This document shows positions 1 to 7,710 of a stretch of DNA of 64,000 nt, piece after piece. This DNA is from Variovorax brevis (GTDB lineage Bacteria; Pseudomonadota; Gammaproteobacteria; Burkholderiales; Burkholderiaceae_C), in assembly GCF_030317105.1 (NCBI RefSeq), contig NZ_JASZYG010000007.1, positions 186,001 to 250,000 of the forward strand, read 5' to 3'. Position numbers and translations under genes: made by a program. Below the pieces are notes generated by a model. It saw only the letters and a program-made list of their open reading frames with translations. It was not told the origin of the DNA and did not search any database. How positions within the stretch are numbered: position 1 is the stretch's first letter; each line of letters opens with the position of its first letter.

Positions 1-585
1 CACGCCGCGCGGGCCGAACTTCTTCTTGTAGTCGGGGCTCTTCTGGCCGGGGTAGTCCATCTGCTCCGGCTCTTCCTCGGCGTTCAGGTGATAGAGGTTG
101 CCGAACCATTCGTCGAAGCCGTGCGCGGTGGGCAGGAACTCGTTGCGGTCACCCAGGTGGTTCTTGCCGAACTGCGCCGTGTTGTAGCCGGCTGACTTGA
201 GCACTTCGGCAATGGACGGGTCGCTCTTCTGGATGCCGCGCGGCGAGCCCGGAATGCCGATGGTCGTCATGCCGGTGCGAATCGGCAACTGTCCCATCAC
301 GAAGGCGGCGCGGCCAGCCGTGCAACTGGGCTGGCCGTAGTGGTCGGTGAACAGCATGCCGTTCTTCGCGATCGAATCGATGTTGGGCGTGCGGCCCATC
401 ATGCCGTGCGTGTAGGCGCCGACGTTCCACATGCCGATGTCGTCGCCCCAGATCACGAGGATGTTGGGTTTCTTTGCCTGGGTTGCTTGGGCCTGTGCCT
501 CGGCCGGCGCCACAGCGCCAAGGAGCGCCGCACCCGCCACAAGAAACGGCAGGAGGCGATGCAGAAGCTTGGGTCTCATGTCCAT
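1..585 (-). CDS. Sulfatase (arylsulfatase family), N-terminal part, cut by window edge
   Basis: The first 195 residues of a formylglycine-dependent sulfatase, read leftwards off the window. A hydrophobic signal peptide (about residues 1-32) ends in Ala-rich sequence, so the enzyme is exported. It is followed by NILVIWGDDIG, the metal-binding strand with paired aspartates, and by PSCTAGRAAF, the C-x-A/P-x-R signature whose cysteine is converted to formylglycine. FGKNHLGD fits the conserved K-x-H region. Two in-frame ATGs lie at 585 and 579. The frame has no stop in the window, so the C-terminal half is to the left. It lies 88 bp downstream of a response regulator on the same strand and could be a target of that system (inference). 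The sulfate ester substrate cannot be told. Confidence 0.9.
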   Translation of the reverse strand, partial: MDMRPKLLHRLLPFLVAGAALLGAVAPAEAQAQATQAKKPNILVIWGDDIGMWNVGAYTHGMMGRTPNIDSIAKNGMLFTDHYGQPSCTAGRAAFVMGQLPIRTGMTTIGIPGSPRGIQKSDPSIAEVLKSAGYNTAQFGKNHLGDRNEFLPTAHGFDEWFGNLYHLNAEEEPEQMDYPGQKSPDYKKKFGPRGV

Positions 586-673
586 GAAGGATGCCTTTGT
601 TGAAGAACGGGTTGTCCTGTCGAAAGTTCAGCGGTTGTACCGTTGCGCCATCACCGCGGAAACTAGTCTTTGG

Positions 674-1087
674 TTAAGGTGACGCCGCGTCCCGTCCGAG
701 CGCTTCGCGCACGGACTGCAGCAACTGCTCGCTGGAAAAAGGCTTGTGCAGCAGATCCACGGCGCCGACGTCGCGTCCGAAGCGGTCCAGCCCGGCGTCG
801 TCACTGGCCGTGATGAAGATGACGGGGATGCGCAAATGCGCCGCGTCCATGCGCAACTGCACTTCAAAGCCCGACAGGCCCTGCATGTGAATGTCAAGGA
901 TGGCGCAGGCCGGCAGTTGCGTGTTCAGGGAATCCAGGAACTCCTCGCCCGATGAAAAGGCAGTCACCTGGTAGTCGGCCAGCCTCAGCACGCGGCGCAG
1001 CATCGTCCGCATGGGCGATTCATCATCCACCACGGCGATGTAGGTTTCGGCGTTGACCACAACTCGCAAGGTACTGCGCGCCTGCAC
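674..1087 (-). CDS. Single-domain response regulator (receiver only)
   Basis: A CheY/FixJ-type receiver domain with no output domain. The acidic pair is in AVVDDES, the phospho-acceptor aspartate is in AILDIHMQG (about residue 65), the conserved Thr is in FITASDD and the Lys in LLHKPFSS. The longest reading starts at a GTG at 1087. A second GTG, nine codons in at 1060, just before NAETYIAVVDDE, fits the family better. It follows the FixJ-like regulator by about 20 bp and probably belongs to the same operon as the kinase. A lone receiver there could act as a phosphate sink or a second output for the kinase (inference). Confidence 0.85.
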   Translation of the reverse strand: MQARSTLRVVVNAETYIAVVDDESPMRTMLRRVLRLADYQVTAFSSGEEFLDSLNTQLPACAILDIHMQGLSGFEVQLRMDAAHLRIPVIFITASDDAGLDRFGRDVGAVDLLHKPFSSEQLLQSVREALGRDAASP

Positions 1088-1108
1088 CCGGGGCGACTGG
1101 CCTTTGGT

Positions 1109-1735
1109 TTAGTCGGGCGCGGCTTCGATGCCCAGCCGGGCCGCAATGTGCATCAGCTCGGCGACGGTGCGCGCCTCCATGCGCTGCATGATGCGGGCAC
1201 GGTGGAACTTGACCGTTTGCTCGACGATGCCCAGGTCGGCGGCGATCTGCTTGTTGAGCCGCCCGTTCACGATGCCCACCAGGACTTCGCGCTCGCGCGG
1301 CGACAGCTTTGCCAGCCGCTGTTCGAACAGGGCGACTTCGGCGTTGGCCTGGCGCAGCGCCTCGCCTTTGGCGAGCGCGGTGCGCACCGCGGAGATCAGG
1401 GTGTCCGCGGTCGTCGGCTTCTCGAGGAAGTCGATCGCGCCGGCCTGGATGGCCTGCACGGTCATCGGGATGCTGCCCTGTCCCGTGAGAAACACGATGG
1501 GCATGTCCCGCCCCGCATCGGAGAGCCGTTGCTGCAGTTGCAGCCCGTTCAGCCCCGGCATCGACACGTCGAGCACCAGGCAGCCCTGCGGATGGGGCGT
1601 CGGCCTCGCGAGAAAAGCCTCGGCCGACTCAAAGACCTCGACCGTCCACCCGTGGGCACGCAGCATGCGCGCGTGCGCCGTGAGCACCGACGGGTCATCG
1701 TCGACGAGATAGATGGTGTCGGTGTCGGCGTTCAT
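1109..1735 (-). CDS. FixJ/LuxR-family two-component response regulator
   Basis: 208 residues. The receiver domain (about 1-120) has YLVDDDPSV, phospho-acceptor Asp56 in LVLDVSMPG, Thr in FLTGQGS and Lys in FLEKPTT. A LuxR-type helix-turn-helix follows (about 143-190: LSPREREVL, then LNKQIAADLGIVEQTVKFHR). This is the layout of FixJ/TodT/StyR regulators. The ATG at 1735 overlaps the kinase stop by 4 bp (ATGA), so the two are translationally coupled and very likely cognate. Targets are unknown; the downstream sulfatase is the nearest candidate. Confidence 0.93.
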   Translation of the reverse strand: MNADTDTIYLVDDDPSVLTAHARMLRAHGWTVEVFESAEAFLARPTPHPQGCLVLDVSMPGLNGLQLQQRLSDAGRDMPIVFLTGQGSIPMTVQAIQAGAIDFLEKPTTADTLISAVRTALAKGEALRQANAEVALFEQRLAKLSPREREVLVGIVNGRLNKQIAADLGIVEQTVKFHRARIMQRMEARTVAELMHIAARLGIEAAPD

Positions 1736-3957
1736 CTTGGCTCGCCGGCCGGATCTGTGCGCAGCACGGGGAACGTGGCACAGAAGGTGGCACCGCCCTC
1801 GGCATTGTTGACGGCCGTGATGCTGCCGCGGTGCGCGGTCACGATGGACTTGCAGATGGCGAGGCCCACGCCGGTGCCCCCCGCCTTGGTGCTCCAGAAA
1901 GCGTCGAAGATGCTCTTGAGGGCGTCCGGCGCAATGCCGGTGCCATGGTCCTCGACGCAAAGCCGCGCGCCTGTGCCCTCGCGCTGCGTACGCACCAGCA
2001 GCCTGCGCGCGCTGGCATTGACGTTGCTCATGGCATCCGCGGCGTTGAGGATGAGGTTGAGCAGGCACTGCTGCAACTGGATGCGGTCGCCCTCGATGAG
2101 CGGCAGGGACGCCGCAAGCTCGGCGCGCGGCGTGACCTGGCGCGTGGCGAGTTCCGCTTGCACCAGGTCCAGCGTTTCGCGCACGACCTGGTTCAGGTCC
2201 AGTGGCGCCATGCGCATTTCGCCGCGCTTGAACAGGGCGCCCAGGCTGCGAATGATGGCGGCGGCGCGGACGTCCTCGGTCACGATGTCGTCGCAGATGG
2301 TCCGGATTTCCACCAGGTCGGGATTGGCGTGGCTCAGCATCTTGCGGGCGGCTTCGGCGTTGCCCAGGATGGCGGCCAGCGGCTGGTTCAGCTGGTGCGC
2401 GATCGACGCGGAGAACTGACCCACGACGGAGACGCGCGTCATGTGGGTGAGGGCAGCGCGGTCCTTCTCGGCCTGGAGCTCGGCCGCCTTGCGTGCCGTG
2501 ATGTCCAGGGTGACGCCCGTCACGCTCTTGCCGGCGCTCTTGTCGACGCGCCCTCGCGCCACCATCCAGCGCAATTCGCCGTCGGGCTCGATCACGCGGT
2601 ATTCCAGGTCCACCTCCCGGTCGGTGGCGACGGCCTCCCGCACGGCGCGGTCGAGCTTTTCGCGGTCTTCCGGGTGCAGCGCCTCCAGCGCCTCCTTGAT
2701 CGGAACCGGGGCGGACAGGTCCGGGCGCTTTGGAATGGGCGTGAGCGGCCAGGCCCTGTCGCGCCCGACGTCCCACATCCACAAGGACAGCCGCGCTGCG
2801 CGCGCTGCGAGGGTCATGCGCTCTTCGCTTTCCATCAGCGCCTGGGCGGTGCGCAGGCGCTGGCGCCGCCCGACGAGCAGGGCCACGATGAGCGCGGCCT
2901 GGAGCAATATCGCAGCCGTCAGGGCCAGCGCCTGATTCCGGTAGGCCTGCCACAGGGTCGGTTGCTTGAATTGCACGATCGCGTCCGCGGGAATCATCGA
3001 CTCGTCGATGCCCCACCGGCGTACCTGCCGCCAATCGACATTCCATCGGGCGGGCACGGTTTCCGGCAAGGTCAGGGTCGCGGGCGTGGCGCCGTCCAGC
3101 AGGGTGTTGACGGAGAGTGCCGCCTGCCGCCCCATCTCCGCGAACGTGGGCACGCGTCCGCCGACCGCGCCCGTGCCGATGAAGGAGCTGAAGGGGCCGT
3201 AGATGGGGGCACCCGACACTTCGGCCATCTCGACGGCAATGTCGCGCGGCGCCGACTGGCGGCCGGCCCCGTCGACGTAATAGCCCGGGGTGAAAACGAC
3301 ATCGTTCCTGTCCAGTTCGGCCACCCGCTTCATCACTTCTTCGGTGCGCAGGCCGGCGAGAAATTCGACCTGTGGAGGCTTCGGGAGCTTGGCCACCCCT
3401 GCGCGCGTGTCGGCCTCGTAATTCCGGTCGGTGTAGCTGGCGCCCGTGACCACCACCAGGCGCCGCGCGTTCGGGTGCCACGACAACGCCTGCTTCATGG
3501 TTCCCAGGTAGTCATACTCGACCGGCACCCCGGCGAAGTTGGCGGGCAGCGGCTGGATCGACTCGATAAAGCGCTTGTCGATGCCCAGGTGGATCACCGG
3601 GACATCGGGGAACAGGCTGGCGCGTTGGCGCAACCAGAATTCCAGCGCCGGCTTGCCGCCGAGGATGATGACGGCCGGCGGGCGGGTGTTGTATTTTTCG
3701 ATCAGGAACCTGGCGAAGGTCTGCTCGAAGGGGTTGCCCGTAAAGGTCGGCGTGTCCAGGAATTCGGTGAACATCGCGACGTGGCGGTCCGCGGTGCTCA
3801 CGATGGCACCCCGCAGGCCGGTGTCGATCTCGATGTTCGAGGGCAGCAGGCGATTGTTGGAGAACAGCACCAACACATTTCGCGTCTCCATCGCCTGCAC
3901 CGAGGGCGCCGCGAAGAAGCAGCACGCAACCAGGAGCCAGACGAAGCGCATGACCAT
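1732..3957 (-). CDS. Sensor histidine kinase with periplasmic ABC-binding-protein-like sensor
   Basis: About 741 residues. Signal peptide/first membrane segment (1-22), a large periplasmic region (about 25-335) resembling the ABC substrate-binding family PF04392, a membrane segment (about 344-364), a PAS-like domain (about 375-490, ending VTGVTLDITARK), then HisKA with the phospho-acceptor in SIAHQLNQPL (His about 521). The ATPase domain has an N-box (LILNAADAM) and G-boxes (GTGIAPD, GTGVGLAICKS). The binding-protein-like half suggests direct sensing of a small periplasmic ligand. The frame could start at a TTG at 3963; the ATGs at 3957 and 3951 are better and put the signal peptide at the terminus. 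The ATG lies only 18 bp after the tRNA-Arg. Confidence 0.92.
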   Translation of the reverse strand: MVMRFVWLLVACCFFAAPSVQAMETRNVLVLFSNNRLLPSNIEIDTGLRGAIVSTADRHVAMFTEFLDTPTFTGNPFEQTFARFLIEKYNTRPPAVIILGGKPALEFWLRQRASLFPDVPVIHLGIDKRFIESIQPLPANFAGVPVEYDYLGTMKQALSWHPNARRLVVVTGASYTDRNYEADTRAGVAKLPKPPQVEFLAGLRTEEVMKRVAELDRNDVVFTPGYYVDGAGRQSAPRDIAVEMAEVSGAPIYGPFSSFIGTGAVGGRVPTFAEMGRQAALSVNTLLDGATPATLTLPETVPARWNVDWRQVRRWGIDESMIPADAIVQFKQPTLWQAYRNQALALTAAILLQAALIVALLVGRRQRLRTAQALMESEERMTLAARAARLSLWMWDVGRDRAWPLTPIPKRPDLSAPVPIKEALEALHPEDREKLDRAVREAVATDREVDLEYRVIEPDGELRWMVARGRVDKSAGKSVTGVTLDITARKAAELQAEKDRAALTHMTRVSVVGQFSASIAHQLNQPLAAILGNAEAARKMLSHANPDLVEIRTICDDIVTEDVRAAAIIRSLGALFKRGEMRMAPLDLNQVVRETLDLVQAELATRQVTPRAELAASLPLIEGDRIQLQQCLLNLILNAADAMSNVNASARRLLVRTQREGTGARLCVEDHGTGIAPDALKSIFDAFWSTKAGGTGVGLAICKSIVTAHRGSITAVNNAEGGATFCATFPVLRTDPAGEPR

Positions 3958-3975
3958 CCGCAACCATCCCGTGAG

Positions 3976-4050
3976 TGGTGCCCTCGACAGGAATCGAACC
4001 TGTATCTGAGTCTTAGGAGGACCCCGTTCTATCCATTGAACTACGAGGAC
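3976..4050 (-). tRNA. tRNA-Arg (anticodon CCT), CCA end encoded
   Basis: Read on the minus strand, the sequence folds as a full cloverleaf: a 7-bp acceptor stem (GTCCTCG with CGAGGGC, one G-T pair), a D-arm closed by GTTC/GAAC, an anticodon stem with loop CTCCTAA (anticodon CCT, reading AGG), a 4-nt variable loop and T-arm ACAGG-TTCGATT-CCTGT. The discriminator is A and the CCA is genomic. AGG is rare in this high-GC genome. The sensor kinase gene starts 18 bp downstream on the same strand. Confidence 0.96.
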
Positions 4051-4183
4051 TGGGCGCGGGCAACTTTACCAGCTTGGCTGCACGTTTCACTTGAAATCGG
4101 GCGTCTCCAAGGCGCTATGCCGAATGAGGGGTTGCCAGGCCAGCGGTAATTGTCCATTGAAGCGCCGCGGCCCCGTGGCAGCG

Positions 4184-5266
4184 TCACCCCAGATAGCGCT
4201 TTTCCCACCAGCTGAACAGCACGTCGCGCAGCATCGCGCCCTGGTTGCTGCCGTAGAACTGGTGCAGGCCGAAGGAGCTGAGCGTGTCGACCTCGGCGGC
4301 GCTCAATTGCACCTCGACTTCGCGCTCGACGATGGGCACGTTGGTGAATTGGGGCACATAGCTGGCGTCGCGCTCGAGTTCGCGTTCGACGCGGATGTTG
4401 GGCTGGCGAAATTGCGCCGGCGTGCGTTGCGTCCCGTACGCGGCCATCTCGGGCACGGCGGCCAAGTCGGCTTCGGAAGCGCTGAAGACCTCGACCTTCA
4501 GCGGCTTGAGCGAGAAGTTGCTGGTGCGCATGATGTCGGCGCCGCAGACATTGGGCACGGCCAGCACGTCCATCAACGCGAGGAGTTCGACATGATCGCC
4601 GGCCTTGGAGGTCTGGCGCTCGATGCGGCCGCGGTCACCGACGATCGCGGTGACCATGAAGAGGTTGAACGAGTCGTGCACGTCGTCGGGCGTGAGGCCG
4701 TATTCGCGCTGCGCCTCCGACTGGATGTCGTGGCAATTCGTGTGCTTGTGAAAGCCGTAGGCCGACTCGTAGAGGTTGGCGCTGCAGCGGGGAAACATCA
4801 CGTCGTTGGCGCGCACCGTGTCGGCCAGCATGTACATCATGGCGCGCTCGCGCGGCGGCGCCGACCACAGGAAGTCGCCGGGGCCGGGGTTCAGGCCGTG
4901 CAGCGTGCGCGTGCGGCCCACATGCATGAACTCCTTGTAGTCGTGCAGGTTGAAGCAGTTGAAGTCCGCGCACTGGCCGCCTTCCACCTGCTCGATGCGG
5001 ATCACCTGGCTCTTGAGCACTTCGAAAGCCTTGCCGGTGCCGGGTTCGATGACGTAGCTGGTGAGGAGCGTGCGCTGGGTCGAGAGCACCGAGGTGTCGG
5101 GCTTCGCTGCGGGTGCCGGCTTTGCCGAAGGCACCCCGTCTTTCCATTCGCGCACGGCCCGCTGTGACAGCGACTGGATGTCGGTGGCATCGCCCAAGGC
5201 GATGCAGCGGTCGATGAGTTCGATCTGCTGCTGGTTCAGGCGGAGGCGGATCGTCTGCGAGGTCAT
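4184..5266 (-). CDS. DUF1989 (urea carboxylase-associated type) protein with RHH-like N-terminus
   Basis: 360 residues. From about residue 65 on it matches DUF1989, the family often linked to urea carboxylase and amino-group metabolism, with conserved blocks RIEQVEGGQCADFNC, YKEFMHVGRTRTLHG and YESAYGFHKHTNCHD. The cysteines and histidines in these blocks could bind metal. The first 50 residues (IRLRLNQQQIELIDRCIALG, then a helix ending AVREWKD) look like a ribbon-helix-helix domain, which is not usual for the family. It is transcribed divergently from a GntR regulator across a 251-bp gap holding an inverted repeat, so it is probably that regulator's target. The reaction is not known to me. 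Confidence 0.8.
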   Translation of the reverse strand: MTSQTIRLRLNQQQIELIDRCIALGDATDIQSLSQRAVREWKDGVPSAKPAPAAKPDTSVLSTQRTLLTSYVIEPGTGKAFEVLKSQVIRIEQVEGGQCADFNCFNLHDYKEFMHVGRTRTLHGLNPGPGDFLWSAPPRERAMMYMLADTVRANDVMFPRCSANLYESAYGFHKHTNCHDIQSEAQREYGLTPDDVHDSFNLFMVTAIVGDRGRIERQTSKAGDHVELLALMDVLAVPNVCGADIMRTSNFSLKPLKVEVFSASEADLAAVPEMAAYGTQRTPAQFRQPNIRVERELERDASYVPQFTNVPIVEREVEVQLSAAEVDTLSSFGLHQFYGSNQGAMLRDVLFSWWEKRYLG

Positions 5267-5282
5267 GGATTCAACTCCTGAT

Positions 5283-5350
5283 GTGTACGTGATCGATGCG
5301 TTCAGGTATGCAAGTTGCCTGCCAACAGTTGTGAGTCAACCGACGTACAC
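5283..5350. promoter_or_regulatory. Candidate GntR operator: widely spaced inverted repeat GTGTACGT / ACGTACAC
   Basis: GTGTACGT at 5283-5290 and its exact reverse complement at 5343-5350, centres 60 bp apart, lie between the divergent DUF1989 and GntR genes. A third related site, GTACAC at 5511-5516, touches the GntR start codon at 5518. The layout fits a regulator acting on both genes and on itself. This rests on symmetry and position only. Confidence 0.45.
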
Positions 5351-5517
5351 GAAAGGTGCAAACACCCCAAATTGGCGCATGAACCATGGGCTTGTCGCGT
5401 ATTCCGGGACGTCCGGCTGAGTCAAATCGGTGCATCGAGCCCTTTGGCCGCCAGAACCGGGCTGGCCCGGTTTTCGCATACGAGGTGTCATGAACAGGAA
5501 TACCTGCGCTGTACACC

Positions 5518-6234
5518 ATGACTGAACCGAGCAAATCCGAAGCGGCCTACCTGGCCATCAAGCACGCCGTGATCGAGCAGGCCCTCACGCCCGGCACCAA
5601 GCTGCCCGAAGACGTGCTGGGCACGCACCTGAACGTCAGTCGCACGCTGATTCGCGAAGCCCTTGCGCGGCTGGCCGCCGAAGGCCTGGTCGAGGCCGGC
5701 CGCAAGCGCACGGCCACGGTGGCGCAGCCTACGCGCGCCGAAGCGCAAAGCGTGTTCGAAGCGCGTGCCTGTCTTGAACGCGAAGTGGTGCGGCTGGTGA
5801 TTGCACGCTGGACGCCCGCGATGGGCGCGGCACTCGAAGGCCATGTGCTGATCGAGGAAGAAGCTGCCCGCGAGGATTCGCCCGCCGTCTGCGCGCGGCT
5901 GGCGGGCGAGTTCCACATCAAGCTCGCGCAGCTGAGTGGCAACCCGGTCATCGAGCGCTACGTGTCCGAACTGGTGTCGCGCTGTTCGCTCATCCTGGCC
6001 ATCTACGGCAACCCGCATTCGTCGCAGTGCGGCATCGACGAGCACCGTGCGCTCATCGAGGCGTTCCGTCGCGGCGACGAGAAGAGCGCCGTGCGCCTGA
6101 TGGTCTCGCACCTGAACGGCGTGCAGGAGCGCGCGCTGATGCCCGACAGGAAGCCCGTCGATGACGACCTCGGCAGCGTCCTCGGCCGCTATGCCGGCGC
6201 GCAGGCAAAACCGCGGCGCACGAAGGTCGCCTGA
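5518..6234 (+). CDS. GntR-family transcriptional regulator (FCD/FadR subfamily)
   Basis: 238 residues. An N-terminal winged helix (about 5-70: KLPEDVLGTHLNVSRTLIREALARLAAEGLVEAGRKR) is followed by an all-helical FCD ligand domain with metal-binding pattern residues (FHIKLAQLSGNPV and the late DEHRALIEAFRRGDE block). FCD regulators usually answer to small organic acids. It stands between the divergent DUF1989 gene and the BMP-type binding protein 62 bp downstream on its own strand, and probably controls both. Confidence 0.9.
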   Translation: MTEPSKSEAAYLAIKHAVIEQALTPGTKLPEDVLGTHLNVSRTLIREALARLAAEGLVEAGRKRTATVAQPTRAEAQSVFEARACLEREVVRLVIARWTPAMGAALEGHVLIEEEAAREDSPAVCARLAGEFHIKLAQLSGNPVIERYVSELVSRCSLILAIYGNPHSSQCGIDEHRALIEAFRRGDEKSAVRLMVSHLNGVQERALMPDRKPVDDDLGSVLGRYAGAQAKPRRTKVA

Positions 6235-6296
6235 CGCCACCCCATCCCGGATTTCTCCCGTTCTCCCACTCGACCACCACCAAAAGGAAAAACCTC

Positions 6297-7436
6297 ATGT
6301 CCAACACCAACTGGAACCGCCGCCGCTTCATGGGCACCGCATTGGGTTCGGCCGTCGGCACCACGCTGGCCGGCACCGCCATTGCGCCAGCCATCTTCGG
6401 CGCCACGGCAGCGCAGGCCCAAGGCAAGAGCGTGACGGTCGGCCTGATCTATGTCGGTCCGCGCGATGACTACGGCTGGAACCAGGCCCATGCGGTGGCT
6501 GCCAAGGCGTTGAAGTCGGTGCCAGGCGTGAAGGTCGTCGAGGAAGAAAACGTGCCCGAGACCGTGGCTGTGCGCAAGACCATGGAAGGCATGATCCAGA
6601 GCGATGGCGCCTCGCTGATCTTTGCCACCTCCTTCGGCTACTTCGACCCCTTCATGGTCGACATGTCGAAGAAGTATCCCAAGGTCGAGTTCCGTCACCC
6701 GACCTCGCTGTGGTCCGCCGACAAGCACCCCATGAACCTCGGCGGCTACTTCTGCTACCTCGACCAGGCGCACTACGTGAACGGCATCGCTGCTGGCCTC
6801 TCGACCAAGTCGAACAAGATCGGCTACGTCGCGGCCAAGCCCATTGCCATCGTGCTGCGCAACATCAACGCCTTCACGATGGGCGTGCGCAAGGTCAACC
6901 CGAACGCGACCGTGCAACTGGTGTTCACGGGTGACTGGTCGATGCCGGTGCGTGAAGCCGAGGCGACGAACGCGCTGATTTCCGCCGGCAACGACGTGAT
7001 CGCCTGCCACGTGGACAGCCCGAAGGTCGTGATCGAGACGGCCGAGAAGGCGGGCGTCAAGACGCTGGGCCACAACGCCTCGCAGGCGCAGCTCGCGCCC
7101 AAGGGTTTCATCACTGGTGCCGAGAACAAGTGGGAGACGGTCTACAAGGCCTTTGCCGCGGACGTCGGCGCCGGCAAGAAGCTGCCCAACCAGTTCTTTG
7201 GCGGCTACGACAAGGACATGGTGCTGAGCACGCCTTTCGGCGCCGGCGCGAGCGACAAGGCGCGCAATGCCGCCACCGCGGCGATTGCCGACCTGAAGGC
7301 CGGCAAGCCCATCTACGTGGGCCCGATCAAGAGCAACACCGGCAAGCTGGTGATGGACAAGACCTACAACAACTACGACCCGGTCCTCGAGAAGATGGAC
7401 TACCTGGTGGAAGGTGTGAACGGCACGCTGGCCTGA
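6297..7436 (+). CDS. BMP-family ABC transporter substrate-binding protein, Tat signal
   Basis: 379 residues. A twin-arginine signal (NRRRFMGTALGS and an Ala-rich core to about residue 40) precedes a Bmp/PnrA/Med-type binding fold (SVTVGLIYVGPRDDYGWNQAH; later ANTNDLISAG-like and KTLGHNASQAQ segments). Members bind nucleosides or related small molecules for an ABC importer. A good AAGGAAAA ribosome site precedes the ATG. No permease or ATPase genes follow; a terminator comes 16 bp after the stop, so the rest of the importer must be elsewhere or the protein works as a sensor. Regulator and DUF1989 neighbours suggest a nitrogen-containing ligand (inference). Confidence 0.9.
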   Translation: MSNTNWNRRRFMGTALGSAVGTTLAGTAIAPAIFGATAAQAQGKSVTVGLIYVGPRDDYGWNQAHAVAAKALKSVPGVKVVEEENVPETVAVRKTMEGMIQSDGASLIFATSFGYFDPFMVDMSKKYPKVEFRHPTSLWSADKHPMNLGGYFCYLDQAHYVNGIAAGLSTKSNKIGYVAAKPIAIVLRNINAFTMGVRKVNPNATVQLVFTGDWSMPVREAEATNALISAGNDVIACHVDSPKVVIETAEKAGVKTLGHNASQAQLAPKGFITGAENKWETVYKAFAADVGAGKKLPNQFFGGYDKDMVLSTPFGAGASDKARNAATAAIADLKAGKPIYVGPIKSNTGKLVMDKTYNNYDPVLEKMDYLVEGVNGTLA

Positions 7437-7452
7437 AGCGCCCGCGCCAATG

Positions 7453-7484
7453 AAAAAAGCCACCCGGTTGGGTGGCTTTTTTTT
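7453..7484. terminator. Bidirectional rho-independent terminator
   Basis: A GCCACCC-GGTT-GGGTGGC hairpin (7459-7476) is flanked by A6 on the left and T8 on the right. It can stop transcription of the BMP gene on the plus strand and of the small-protein unit (start 7621) on the minus strand. Confidence 0.92.
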
Positions 7485-7504
7485 GACTTGTTGGTCGTGA
7501 GCGC

Positions 7505-7621
7505 TTACGCGGCCCACGTTACGGCATATTCACTTGCAGGAGGCACCTGTTGTTTTTCTCGTCGATGGTGTCTCTTGGTCCGACGTGCCGCTGTGAGATC
7601 CGGCTTTGCCTGCGCAGGCAT
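7505..7621 (-). CDS. Small basic protein of 38 residues with its own promoter and terminator
   Basis: An ATG at 7621 opens 38 codons ending in TAA at 7505-7507. The product starts MPAQAKPDLT, has a strongly basic centre (RRTKRHHRREK) and ends SEYAVTWAA, with no membrane segment. A near-consensus promoter lies upstream and a hairpin terminator downstream, so it stands as a single-gene unit. Codons such as AGA, CGA and AAA are unlike its neighbours. No clear Shine-Dalgarno site is seen; instead a hairpin (arms 7638-7644 and 7622-7628) sits directly before the ATG. The transcript of about 190 nt could equally be a structured RNA. I do not recognise it. Confidence 0.55.
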   Translation of the reverse strand: MPAQAKPDLTAARRTKRHHRREKQQVPPASEYAVTWAA

Positions 7622-7650
7622 TTGCCCGGCTTGAATTCGGGCAACCGCGA

Positions 7651-7678
7651 ATTATAGCATCCAGGATCATGCAGTCAA
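7651..7678 (-). promoter_or_regulatory. Near-consensus sigma-70 promoter reading leftwards
   Basis: On the minus strand TTGACT (7673-7678) and TATAAT (7651-7656) are separated by 16 bp. This is the best promoter match I noticed in the window. Expected transcription start is near 7644, the first base of the hairpin before the 38-codon frame. Confidence 0.8.
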
Positions 7679-7710
7679 CTTTTTCAGTCGCGGGCGCCCT
7701 CAACAGCCTC

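Noticed and set aside
1109..3481. A 790-codon frame covering the FixJ-like regulator and much of the kinase
   Set aside because: Only its last 208 codons are the real regulator; the rest is the wrong frame of the kinase gene, which has proper domains in its own frame.
7453..7644. 6S RNA or SRP RNA identity for the small transcript
   Set aside because: The length suits 6S RNA, but I could not fold the ends into the long closing stem and saw no SRP signature; left as unidentified.
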